DNA of 64,000 nucleotides from Parachlorella kessleri. Taxonomy: Eukaryota > Chlorophyta > Trebouxiophyceae > Chlorellales > Chlorellaceae. Under the pieces are notes generated by a model. It ran no database searches. It had not been told where the DNA came from and worked only from the letters and a program-made list of their open reading frames with translations. Below, piece after piece: positions 21,765 through 37,688 of this stretch. Position numbers and translations under genes: made by a program. Location of the stretch: NCBI GenBank assembly GCA_001598975.1, contig BBXU01000594.1, positions 1 through 64,000 on the forward strand. Direction: 5' to 3'. Every line of letters starts with the position of its first letter. The first letter of the stretch is position 1.

Positions 21765-24719
21765 ATGGTAGTAATCAGCAAGTTACAAGCTACGATGGCA
21801 TCATTTGTGTTTTCTGCGGGTTTTGCACTGCTGCTGGTCCCGGCACGCTGGCCACAGGGCCACTCGAGGCATAGCTGTAAGGGCACTGGCATCGCAGACT
21901 TCACACGACCACCAATCATCATCGGTGAGCACAGCTGCCCTGGTTGCAAACCATACTGCATGCTTTGTTAGGGTTAGGGTTAGGGTAAACCCAACCAACT
22001 CCTTCCTGAGTTTGCTGCAGCACATCGAGGGGCCTCTGGTATCTATCCCGAACACACAGCTGCTGCCTACCACCGAGCAATTGAGGATGGGGCGGACTTT
22101 GTGGAGTGTGATGGTACGATCCAAGCTGCCACAGACTTGTACCACATGCTATGGAAGGCAGGGAGGACCTTCTTTTTTCCTTTCCTTTGCTGTGGACAGC
22201 CTTGGGCCTGTTCGCCTGCAGTTGTGCCGACAAGGGACTGCATACTCATTTGCCGACACGAGCCGGACTTGAACCTCACAACAGACGCTTACAAGTAAGC
22301 CTCTTGCACACCTTGCTTGGTCTCAGTTTGGGTGCTGTAGGAGTGGCTGGGCCTGCTGGTCTCCACCAGAGCATAGCAGCGCTCATTGCTAAGCAGGGAG
22401 TCACACAGGAGATGCCGGTACACTCATATGAGTGTGGTTTAAGAGAGTGTCTTTTTATGTAGTCCAGTGCAGACACTACCCCGAGAAGGTGGCAACGTAT
22501 GAAATAGATGGTGGGTTCACAGCAAGTGGGTCTGAGCTTGCTTGGTGCCGTGATGGCGAACGCACCAGTCCCCTTGTGTAGGAAGACCTCTTTAATGGCT
22601 GACTATGCAGGTGTGCGTGTGACTGGCATCTTTTCTTTTGACGTTACCTGGACGCAAATCCAGGCGCTCCGAGCAGTGCAGCCCCGCCCTTATCGCAACC
22701 AGCTTTTCAACCTAAGGCAACCTGTGAGTATCAGAGGCTCGCTCTGCCCCTGCGTTGCCCCATGGAATCCTGTCACTAGCTTGTTAGGAAAGCCCCGAAG
22801 AGGTTTTAGCCATGGCCTCCATGCTGTTTTTGCCACAAGACGCTTGCCTAAGCAACTCAAAAGATAAAATGAAGAAAGGGAGGGAGGAAGTGCAAGGGTG
22901 TGCAGGTGTTGTCGCTGGATCAGTTCCTGGACCTGATACTGACTGCTGGCCGTGCTGTTGGCATCTACCCAGGTGCCCTTGCTATGAGCAGTGTTCCCCA
23001 CTGGGTCCTCTCCGCCAGGCATTCACTGTTCATCGTGCGACTTGCACACATGCTTTGGATGCTGTCGCTTTAAAGGATTGTCAGCTCTAAATAAGCGCGC
23101 TTGTTGTCCTGCATGAAGCAGCAACAGTGTAGTAACTTGCTGCATTCACGCGTCGCCACTGCGAAGAAGAAGCTTGGTGTGCTGCAGAGACCAAGCACCC
23201 CAGTTTCTTTGACAGCCTGCAGCTGCCTTGCTTTGCAAATACCTCTTTCACGGAAGCAGTGCTTGCTGCACTGGAGTCGAAGGGTTATGGGGGCCCTATT
23301 ACCAGCCAGCGGTGGCTGGAAAAGCCCATTTTTATTCAGTCCTTCGAGGCAAGAAATCCACCTGTTGTTGTGAAATTAGGAGCCAACAAGAGGGCAACAT
23401 GGGCCTACTCATTTTGCCATGCTGCACTACCTGGTTTATAAAGGTTGCCCGCCACCATTGGGAACCTACATAAAAGCCTGATGGCGTACTTGCTCTATTG
23501 ATGCCTGCAGAGAAGAAACCTGCAGCTTCTCCGGCACAAAACTGACATCCCCTTGGTACAACTGCTGGGGGAGCTGGACCAGGTAAGCAGGCAGGCAGGC
23601 TGGCAGAAGAGGCACCACAGGCTGCTCCTGAGGACAGGTTGTATGGCTTGGCCTGCTCTGGCAGGCACCCCAAGCTGGCCACTTTAAGAAGTAGCCGTCA
23701 GCCTCCCAAGCAAGCGCAGAGAGTGTGCTGGAGTTCGAACTCACTGTTGGTGTGGCCACCCAGGTTGATGTCCTGCCTGCACTTAGTTTTTGCTGCAAGT
23801 ATCCAGCGGTGCCTGCCTGCAAGACCACCCTCGCTGTGCAATTGCTGCAGGTCATTCCCTACGACTCTGTGAGCTTTGGCAACTTGGTAGAGAATGATGG
23901 GCTGAAAGAGGTAGGGGGTTGCAGTGCACTGCTGCTGTGTGGCGCCATGTCACATATAGTTGAGGAATGCCTGCGTGGTGAGCAGCGAGTGGGCAGGCCG
24001 CTGAAGTGCAAACATGTACAGCGTAGGGGAGGGAAACAAGACGAAAAACCCTCCCTGCTGCCCCACAGGTGGCAAAGTACACTGCGGCTATTGGGCCAGC
24101 CAAGGAGATATATGCCCCGGTCAACTCTAGCAACTACCTAGCAGGGGTGGACAAGGACTTTGTGGCCAGGGCGCACCACGCTGGCCTGCAGGTGCACTCC
24201 TTCACTTTCCGTAATGAGGACAGGTGGGTGACACACTCTGCCAGGTCGTGTTTGCCGCTACTTGTTCCCTGCCATGCATGACTCATGGTGTTGGTGTGCA
24301 AGTCGGCCTACGGTCACCCACTCCTTCCGGACGCATGCTGCGCAGGTACCTTGCCTGGGACTATGGCGGCGACATATGGAACGAGTATGACCTTCACTTC
24401 CAAGGTGAGTGGCCACTGCTCCCCTCCGCATCCTGCTCAATACTACCGTGCTGTATACCCCTGGTTGGCTGGGCGCCTCCCATATGGAACCGCAGCATGG
24501 GCGGGCGATATTGGCATGTACCGCTGAAGTGCACCTGCGTCAGGAGTTCACCCTGGGTTGCGCCCTACCCTGGCAGAGCTGGGGGTTCGCTACGCTGCGT
24601 CAGGGGTTTACCCTGGGTTGCACTCTACCCTGGCAGGGCTGGGGGTGGATGCTGCCTTCACCGACTTCCCTGGGACGCTGGCCAGATACCTGAAGCACAC
24701 CACCAGCTGCTGTCGGTGA
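21765..24719 (+). CDS. Glycerophosphodiester phosphodiesterase, secretory
   Basis: GDPD enzymes hydrolyse glycerophosphodiesters to glycerol-3-phosphate and an alcohol, often for phosphate recycling. Exons 21765-21924, 22021-22113, 22222-22294, 22473-22510, 22611-22723, 22906-22972, 23188-23348, 23511-23582, 23851-23910, 24069-24223, 24346-24404 and 24637-24719 join in phase to 377 residues. A signal-like N-terminus (ASFVFSAGFALLLV) precedes the catalytic motif IIIAHRGASGIYPEHT. Next come the metal-binding DGADFVECDV and the second histidine in LICRHEPDLN. Later family blocks are GIFSFDVTW, YPETKHPSFF, PIFIQSFE, DIPLVQLL, GLQVHSFTFRNEDR and GVDAAFTDFPGT. The intron after 23348 starts GCAAG. 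The last exon has two competing acceptors 60 bp apart (24577 or 24637), both in frame. Intron 1 carries a TTAGGG tract. Confidence 0.93.
21967..21986 (+). repeat. Interstitial TTAGGG tract
   Basis: Three consecutive TTAGGG units lie in intron 1 of the phosphodiesterase gene and are followed by GTAAACCC. The plant and algal telomere repeat is usually TTTAGGG, so a telomeric origin is not certain. Confidence 0.75.
24535..24650 (+). repeat. 60-bp tandem duplication spanning a 3' splice site
   Basis: Two copies (from CTGCGTCAGG to GCTGGGGGT) with exact 60-bp spacing each contain CTACCCTGGCAG followed by (A/G)GCTGGGGGT, giving two candidate acceptors for the last exon of the phosphodiesterase. 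Confidence 0.9.
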
Positions 24720-25269
24720 CCCGTGGGGAGAGAACGCCTGGAATTGGGCTCTTGGCTATGTCGTGTACCTTATACTGTGACAGTCCAAAGTTGCATGTGC
24801 CACTTCAACCTTGCTGGTGCACACTGGGGCTTTAAAGGGGGGTTTGCAACCCCCACAAGTTACGTTGTGAACAGGGAATAGATAAATGTCTGTGCACAGC
24901 ATTGGGAACACTGACCATCTACCATTAACAACAAAACTCATGAAACGCCACTACCACCGCAGGCAACACCAGCGGAGCAATCTTGTGCAGTCGTGCTGTG
25001 GCACGGAACAACAGGCAGTGCCGCTGAAAGGCCACCGCAGATCAAAACTGATGAATGGGGAACATCCCAGGAAAAGAGTGCATGAACATCATCAACCGCT
25101 CAAAGAGGGCAGCCGCCATGGTGACTTAGTCTAGCCCCTGGAACTTTCAACAACTTTCAACATTCAGAAATGCATACCATGCCTTCACTGCTGACAATCA
25201 CCAGCGCAAACCCTTGCATTCAACCACTTGCAACCACCACCTGATACCAAATACACACCCAGGAAGTGC
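24720..25269. other. Convergent 3' UTR spacer
   Basis: This is the tail-to-tail spacer between the phosphodiesterase and glucose-6-phosphate isomerase genes. No coding sequence or repeat is recognised. Confidence 0.6.
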
Positions 25270-30180
<4,911 letters not shown>

Positions 30181-30190
30181 TGCAATACAC

Positions 30191-32575
30191 GCTAAAGGGC
30201 GCCTGTACGTTGCAAACTGTGTTCGGTCGTGGGGTGGATTAATCAACAAGTCGGCTGGCCAAGCTTGAAAGGCGGCCCTTAAGGTGAGAATGACAGGTGA
30301 ATCAGGGCAGCAGCGAAACTCTTTAAGCAGCAGATCGATCATCGTCTCCAGGGGATTGATCATCTTACTGCGGGTTACATAATTGGGCTCCACAATTCAC
30401 GAGACATGCAACAGACGGCACCTGCGTGGAGTTGAGAAAAATTAGGTGAGATGCCTAGAGTTATTTTCTATATACTACCTACGGTGAGACACGTCAATAA
30501 GCCAACAGGTGTGCAAGGAAACAGAACAGTGAACATAAGTAAGCAATACCCTTCCCTTATAACCCCACACGGCAAGGTACTCCTGGCCTGGGCGTATTTA
30601 TTCATCTATTTGGCAAGGTACTCCCCATAGGGTAATCGGCCTTGGCGGGCTGCGCAGGACCGGCAGCGGTGGCTGGTCTATCAGGTAGCTTCCACACTGC
30701 CCTGGCAAGCGGCCGACCACATAGTTGGGCCCAAGCAGGTAGGCTGCTAGTGCACCTCCCACTAGCCCACCCATGTGGCACCTACAGCATAGGGCAGTGG
30801 GTGAGCAAAGGCTCAACACCAGCGTACGTGGCTGCTCTGCAATGGTGCAAGGTGTAAGTTCGCCTTACGTAGACAGGCTGCGTTGCAGGCCTAAGTGGTC
30901 TACTCGCCAAACCATCGGCGACTATGTTTGTGGTTGCAACCACAAACATCTACACATGCAAGCATTACAGAACTGAAGCCGGAACAAGACCAACGGCCAC
31001 TACACTTGTGCTCCCTCTTCCTGCTGAAGCACTCACCAGTGGTCTATTCGCCGGCGGCGACTCATAATGCCATACAGGACGTTGATCAGCAGGTTTTTAA
31101 AGAGTTGCCCCAGGATGAGGACGCTGGCCTCGCCATAATGGTCCTTATTGCGGTGGAAGTACACAGCCATTGCACCGCCTACTCCAAAGATGGCACCTGC
31201 ACATAGCAGCACCTTCAACCTCAGGGTGGCTTGAAAGAAAGGGGTTGAACGCCTTTCTCACCAAGGCCCGCAGGTGCCTTCTCATTCGATTTGCAATTTG
31301 GACGATTTCAAATGCACCCAACAAGGGTGCACCACCTGCACAGCCTAGACTGAGCGACGCCACCCCATGCAAGCTTGTGGCCCAACATTCAGGGGCCACC
31401 CGGCGTAATATGACCTCTGAAATTGCAAGCCCTTCGACCTCACTGACAGCAACACCACTCCCACAGCTGCCAGAGAGACAACTATCCAACTTTCTATATG
31501 GCCCCCACAAACTTGACAGTCAAATAGTCAGTAGGGCAAGCCACAGCCAGTCAATGGCCAGCAACCACGCACCTGAGGCCCCCAAGGATGGGCTGGGGCA
31601 CCCAATGAAGGATGCTAGGCTTCCGGCCACCGCTGCTACCAAGTAGGTTGCTATATACCGCGGCCTTCCCATGCGGTCTTCCATAAGGGGGCCCAAGTTG
31701 TTCAATGCACTACAGTTTAGCCACAGGTGGAAGACATCGGCGTGCAGGAACGCGGATGTAAGTAACCGCCACCACTGCCCCGCCACTATTAGCTGGTTGG
31801 ACTGCAACAGGGCTAGAAGGTATTAGACATTAGTATGGCCAGGGTAACCAATTCATACTGCATAAGTCATCGGCTTCAGGTTAAACTCAGCTATTCACAA
31901 TCAAAGTATCGGATGAAAAGGGGGTTTGGTACAATAGTATCCACCACGATTACAGCCCATGAACTCAAGCTAGTTGCTGCGCAGCGCACCTTGTGACCCC
32001 AAGCTGTCAGGGCTTGCTTGGTAAAAAACTGGAGACCAAAAAGGGCCACATTGGCAACCAGGAGAATGTCCGTGACGCGCCTAGATGGGTCACCCAAACC
32101 GCCATTGCCACTGCCGCTGCTGCCGCTTCCACAGCCGCCACCAGTAGCTGCGCTGCAACACCAAAGCAGGCACAGGCTCCTATTAAGGTTGTTTATTTTG
32201 CTCCATTGCAAGCGCTGATAGTCTGAAGCATTCAGTTTTGCCATGTCAATGGCATTAGACATCAATCACCTGTACAAGGTTCCATGGAAGGGTGGCAGCC
32301 CCCCAGCTCCGACGGCTGCAAGGCCTGAAGCCGCCAGGCCACCTGCTATCCCCAAGCACCTGATTCCTGTAAGTGTCCTCTGCCTGCACTTTTTCCACCG
32401 ATTGAGCAACTGCCGCAGAGACGGCCGAGACGCTGCTGGGAGCGAAATCGCCAGTGGCATGGAATTAGGTAACATCGTGGCAAGAGGCAGCGGCGAAGAC
32501 AATAACCTAGGGATATGACAACGCGACAACACCTGCAGGCATGCCTGCAGGAATGTAGCATGGGAATGTGCGAGC
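30191..32575. repeat. Tandem segmental duplication, unit 1
   Basis: This unit is homologous over most of its length to 32623-34856. It covers the first rhomboid gene and the flank running up to about 10 bp upstream of the PGI start codon. Shared anchors include the string CAAGTCGGCTGGCCAAGCTT, GTCAATAAGCCAACAGGTG and the rhomboid exons. Introns and flanks have diverged and carry indels. Confidence 0.9.
30598..32475 (-). CDS. Rhomboid intramembrane serine protease, copy 1
   Basis: Rhomboids cleave transmembrane substrates; this one resembles plastid RBL10/11-type proteins. Exons 32270-32475, 31990-32152, 31573-31801, 31037-31196 and 30598-30781 join in phase to 313 residues. After a basic Ser/Ala-rich presequence (MLPNSMPLAISLPAASRPSL) come TDILLVANVALFGLQ, the WWRLLTSAFLHADVFHL loop, RPRYIATYLVAAVAGSL and the active-site LGASGAIFG with Ser199. 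The catalytic His255 lies in IDHWCHMGGLVGGALAAYLL. The residue before it is Cys, where most rhomboids and the neighbouring copy have Gly. An alternative donor inside exon 1 (after TLTGI) would also keep phase and remove a hydrophobic stretch. It lies 5' to 5' with its duplicate's tail and downstream of it sits PGI. Confidence 0.9.
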
Positions 32576-32981
32576 GGGAGTCCCGCACGCGCGCGGTGAT
32601 CTGAGCACTGAAACAGACGTCAGGCTAGAGGACGCCTGTACGTCGCAAACCGTGTTCGGTCGCGGGCTGGATTGATAAACAAGTCGGCTGGCCAAGCTTG
32701 AAAGAGAGCAGTGCTCACCGACACTTAACAACAATTCGGTCAAGCATCTCCTGGGGATTGATCATCTTACTGAGGTTACATAATGGGCTCAACTCAATTC
32801 CGGAGACATGCAGAGAGTCGGCTAACCTGCGTGGAGTTTGAGAGAGGTCAAGTAAAGGAGATGTCAAGAGAGTTGTTTTGTTATAGTACATACGGTGAAA
32901 CAAGTCAATAAGCCAACAGGTGCGTAATGAAACATATTAGTGAAGATAGGTAAACAATACCTTCTTACAGCACCCCAGCCC
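32476..32981. promoter_or_regulatory. Spacer between rhomboid copies holding duplicated PGI 5' flank
   Basis: This contains the promoter of rhomboid copy 1 (next to 32475) and, from 32623, the duplicate of the PGI upstream region. The copy has no PGI exon attached, so it is an orphaned 5' flank and the 3' UTR of rhomboid copy 2. Confidence 0.7.
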
Positions 32982-34856
32982 TCATCTCAACAGGTTGCCC
33001 TTGATCGGCCTTGGCGGGCTGCGCAGGATCGGCAACGGTGGCTGGTCTATCAGATAGCTTCCCCACTGCCCTGGCAAGCGGCCGACCACGTAGTTTGGCC
33101 CAAGCAGGTAGGCTGCTAGTGCACCTCCCACCAGCCCACCCATGTGGCCCCTACAGCAGCATGTCAGTGGGCCAGCGAAAGCTCAATACCAGCGTGCGTG
33201 GCTGCTCGGCAAATGTGCACGGCACTAGCTCAATGCCGTTCAATGACTGCGATGCAAGACGAAGCTGTCGAGTCGCCAACCAATCACACACATCTATACA
33301 TGCAAGCATTCCCAAAGCGACAGAGCAACAACACCAACTGCCACATACACACGTTGTGCTCCTCTTATTGCTAAAGCACTCACCAATTGTCTATTCGGCT
33401 ATTCATAAACCCGTACGCGACGTTGAGCAGCAGGTTCTGCCAGAGTTGCTGCAAGATGAAGTCGCTGCGCTTGCCGTAGATGTCCTTATTGCGGTAGAAG
33501 TACATAGCCATTGCACCGCCTATGCCAAATATGGCCCCTGCATCTGGCAGGCACCTGCTCTGACCATGGGGTGGCTTAACGGAAGGGGTTGAACTCCTTT
33601 CTCGTTCAGGGGCTTTGTCAGTTGATGTGTGCACCTTTGGAGTATAACAATTGCACCCGACGAGAGTGCACCACCTGACAACCTGGACCAAACGATAGCC
33701 ACCCCATGCAAGTTTGTGGCACGACTGTTCAGAGCCCACCGTGCATAATATGACCCCTGCAAGCCCTTGCACCCCACTGACAGTAGCACTACTCCCACCG
33801 CTGCCACATTGACAACTACCCCACTTTCTACATGCCTACCCACAGACTAATCGCTGATGAGTCAGTGGGCAAAGCCACAGCTAATAGTGTGCCTGCAACC
33901 ACGCACCTGAGGCCCCCAAGGACGGGCTGGGGCTCCCAAAGAAGGATGCCAGGCTTCCGGCCACCGCTGCTACCAAATAGGTTGCTATATAACGCGGCCT
34001 TCCCATGCGCTGCTCCATAAGGGGGCCCAAGTTGTTCAATGCATTGCAGTTGAACCCCAGGTGGAAAAGATCGGCGTGCAGGAAAGCTGACGTGAGTAAC
34101 CGCCACCACTGCCCCGCCACTATCAGCTGGTTGACCTGCAACAGGGCTGGCTAGTGATTCAAGACAAGTTGGGGCCAGGATGACCTCAACTTAGTCAGGT
34201 ATGCACCGCTCAAGCAATCAGGTGGCTGTACGAGTGTTTTTATGACAATATCCACCACGGTTACCGCCTATGAACTCATGCTACGCTGGCAGCGCACCTT
34301 GAGACCCCAAAGTGTCAGGGCTTGCTTGGTAAGAAGCTGGAGGCCGAAAAGGGCCACATTTGCAACCAGGAGAATGTCCGTGACACGCCTAGACGGGTCA
34401 CCAAAACCGCCACTGCCGCTGCTGCTGCTTTTACGGCCGCCACTGGCAGCTGCACTGCAACACCAACGCAGGCACAGGCTCCTCTTAAGGTTAATCATCA
34501 TCACTGCTCTGCAGCTCTGATAGTCTCAGAAGCACGTGGCGTTGCTACGTCAACGGTCTCACACGTCACTCACCTGTACAAGGTTCCATGGAAGGGCGGC
34601 AGCCCACCAGCTCCTGCGGCTGCAAGGCCTGAAGCCGCTAGGCCACCTGCTATCCCCAAGCATCTGGTTCCTGTAAGTGTCCTCTGCCTGCACTTGTTCC
34701 ACCGATTGAGCAACTGCCGCAGAGACGGCCGAGACGCTGCTGGGAGTGAAACTGCCAGTGGCATGGAGTTGGGTAACATCGTGGCAAACAGCAGCAGCGC
34801 AACCAGCAACCTAGGAATATAACCAACGCGACAACACCTGCAGGAATGTGCGAGAT
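32623..34856. repeat. Tandem segmental duplication, unit 2
   Basis: This is the partner of 30191-32575. It contains rhomboid copy 2 and an orphan copy of the PGI 5' flank. Start codons of the two rhomboid genes are 2304 bp apart and stops 2384 bp apart, so several indels separate the copies. Confidence 0.9.
32982..34779 (-). CDS. Rhomboid intramembrane serine protease, copy 2
   Basis: The exons 34574-34779, 34298-34454, 33907-34135, 33384-33537 and 32982-33150 mirror copy 1 and join in phase to 304 residues. The active site is LGASGAIFG (Ser197) and IDNWGHMGGLVGGA (His251), fully canonical. Compared with copy 1 the Gly/Ser linker after the presequence is changed (SGGRKSSSSGSGG), the loop reads ADLFHLGFNCNALNN, and the C-terminus is shorter and ends GNLLR. 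The first five junctions have the same phases as copy 1. The reading frame is open upstream to an ATG at 34938, which would add 53 residues; I chose the ATG shared with copy 1. Both copies keep their dyads, so both may be active. Confidence 0.9.
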
Positions 34857-35028
34857 GTTGCGCGAGAAGGCGCCTAACCTCAGCATGACCAGCAGGGCCA
34901 CGCTGTCGTGTTACCATGACTGGCAAACCGAGGTCCATACGCCTAGTACTTTGCCTTTCATCTAAATGTACTTGGTGCCTCTGGTTCGCTAGTTTCCGAA
35001 CCTCTGCTAGAGCACCGATTCATTGGAC

Positions 35029-37688
35029 ATGTTCAGGGCCTGCAAGGGGCTTTTAAACCCCGAGCCCACCAGGCACCTGTTGGACTCAGCTCCGTACCTC
35101 AAGCAAAAGCGCAGGCTGACTTCAGAATCTGAACCCTTGATAGATGCTATTGTGGTTGGGGCTGGGGTCATAGGCTTAGCCATCGCCAGAGCACTGGCGT
35201 TGAAAGGCCAGGAAGTCATAGTTCTGGAGGCAGCAGGCGCCATCGGCACAGAAACCAGCTCGAGGAACAGCGAAGTCATCCATGCAGGTGTCTTGGTAGT
35301 GGCTGCCAGTGCCTGACATTTTCCCGTTGTTGGGCATCTTGCAGGCAACCACCCCTCTTTTACGAGCACTCACCACCCAGCCTGCAGCTCCCCGCGCCCC
35401 TGCCTTCCAGGCATATACTACCCCGAAGGCAGCCTCAAGGCGCAACTATGTATGGCGGGGAAGAAGCAGCTGTACGACTTTTGTGATCGGTACGGGGTCC
35501 CACATTTGAGGCTGGGAAAGCTACTGGTGGCGACACGGGCTGACCAGCTGCCAGCACTGACGGCCCTGCAGGCCACTGCCGCTGAGGCAGGAGTGCCTCT
35601 CCAATGGCTCAGCAAGGAACAGGTAATGCATGAAGAGTCTGACTAAGCAAATACCATTGTGCCAGGCTCCTCAGGTAGCAACCCCAACTCAACCGTAGTA
35701 GGCTAGAAACGCTGCTAAACGCAACTGCTGTCCAACCCTTCAGTGTTGCCATGGGTCATGTATAGTGCGGCTGACGAATGCTGTAAGGCCTGCCTTTCTG
35801 AACTTGTGTCATGTTGCTGGCTTCTGAAATGCCCGTGCGCTTCACAAGGTTCTGGTGTGGGTATGGCCTTTGTCTGCCTGCCCTGCCTTTCCACCTTCCC
35901 CCGCCCAATGCAGGTAGCAGAGATGGAGCCAGAAGTGCGCTGTGAGGCAGCGCTGCTCTCTACAACTACCGGCATTGTGGACAGCCACAGGTCAGCAGGA
36001 TCTCTGGTACTGGGTAATTTTGAGCTGTGTGGGCTACCATGGAGCCTCAAAACCAGCGTATACAATGTCATGTACTGATGCCCTCTCTGTCTCGAGCCAG
36101 CAAGGCAGGTAGACGGACTCTATTAAAAACACCCGCTCATTGGTCCACTGACATCCAGCAGAATCATGCCAGATGACAGCAGCGAGTAACAGATGGATAA
36201 CCGTAGGCCAGCCACCAAGGCTGACCTGCCCATGCCCTCCCAAGCAGCCTGATGCAGGAGTTGCAGCGGCAGCTAGAGGACGCTGGCGGCACCGTGGCCC
36301 TGCACACACGCCTCCTGGGGGGCAGCGTCGCAGCGGCGGCAGCAGCAGGAGCGGCAGCATGGCGGGGGCGGCAGCCGCTGCGTGTGCGCGTGAGGGACGA
36401 GGGGTCTGGGGAGGAAATGGAGCTGGCAGCCAGGAGGCTGGTCAACTGCGCTGGGCTGTATGCGCAGGCAAGTACATTCTCTAGGAAAGCTTTGTGACCT
36501 GAGTCTTGAGGTCCCACCTAGCTGCCCTTGCTGGTACAACACACCGACTCCTATTGCCAAGCTATCTTCAGGACAGAATGACCTGGTATGACCGGGGTGA
36601 TATGTGCCCCCTGGCCTGCTCAGCTGGCAAGGCACTTCTGTGTGCATACAGAAGTTATCGCGCTTTTCCTCTTTTGCAGGATGTGGCCCGGGGTTTGGAA
36701 GGCTTGCCCCCCCACACCATCCCCCAGAGGTCCCTTGCCAAGGGCAACTACTTCTCATTAGCAGGTGTGTATACCCATGGAACGATGGCGGCGGCCTGCA
36801 CGAGTTCCCTAGGAAGATCTGTGTCAGTGTAGACGTCTACCCCCGTGAATACTACGAGCGATAACAACTGGGATTTGCCCTTGGGCAGTCCCGCTTACCC
36901 TGTTGGACGCTCACACCTGCATGCCCTTTGTCAATACATCCCAGGTGCCCAGGTCAATCCGCCGCTGTGCCCTGGTTCCACTGCATGTGCTGTGCAGGGC
37001 GAGCACCCTTCCACCACCTTATCTACCCGCTACCAGAGCACGGTAACGCAGGCCTTGGCACTCACCTCACCCTGGACCTGGCAGGCCAGGCCAAGTTTGG
37101 ACCTGACGTGGAGTGGCTGCCAGATGCGCTGGATCCCAGACACATAGACTATACAGTGGACCCAAAGCGCTCTGAGCGGTTCTACCCTGCAATCCGCAGC
37201 TACTGGCCGGGCCTGCCGGACGGCAGCCTGCAGCCCGCCTACTCTGGTGTCAGGCCCAAGGTAAGGGTTCTGTGGAAAGTTGTCTACTTCGCTTACAGGC
37301 CAACGGCAACGTTTTTGACAGTAGAAAAAAACAAGACCACCGCTGCCAGTTGTCTTTTGCTGCTGGTCATCCGCGCTGTCGCTGCCTGGGCCACCAGTGT
37401 GTGGCTTGGCTTGGCAACCTCCCCATGCAGCGATGGCTCACTTGTATTTGTGTTTTTGTGTTTTTGCAATCCGCATGTGTCTGTAACATGTGCACACACA
37501 CAAACGCCATGCCGCCACTGTTACTGGCCCTGCAGGTGGTGGGCCCAGGCAAGGCTGCCGGCGACTTCATCTTCCAGGGTATCGCCCAGCATGGAGTGCC
37601 GGGCCTATGTAACCTCTATGGCATAGAGTCGCCAGGCCTGACAGCAAGTTTGGCGATCGCAGACAAGCTGACAAACCTACTGGAGTGA
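35029..37688 (+). CDS. L2HGDH: L-2-hydroxyglutarate dehydrogenase, FAD-dependent
   Basis: This mitochondrial repair enzyme oxidises L-2-hydroxyglutarate to 2-oxoglutarate. Exons 35029-35287, 35411-35622, 35914-35990, 36248-36467, 36680-36764, 36998-37260 and 37536-37688 join in phase to 422 residues. The ADP-binding fold [18 protein letters not shown] begins near residue 38 and is followed by the DAO-family segment [20 protein letters not shown]. Later blocks are [60 protein letters not shown] and the C-terminal [14 protein letters not shown]. The N-terminus ([18 protein letters not shown]) is basic and could be a mitochondrial presequence. The intron after 36467 starts GCAAGT. The fourth exon contains an Ala-rich low-complexity stretch. 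D-amino-acid oxidase-like relatives are less likely because the L2HGDH-specific segments are present. Confidence 0.92.
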
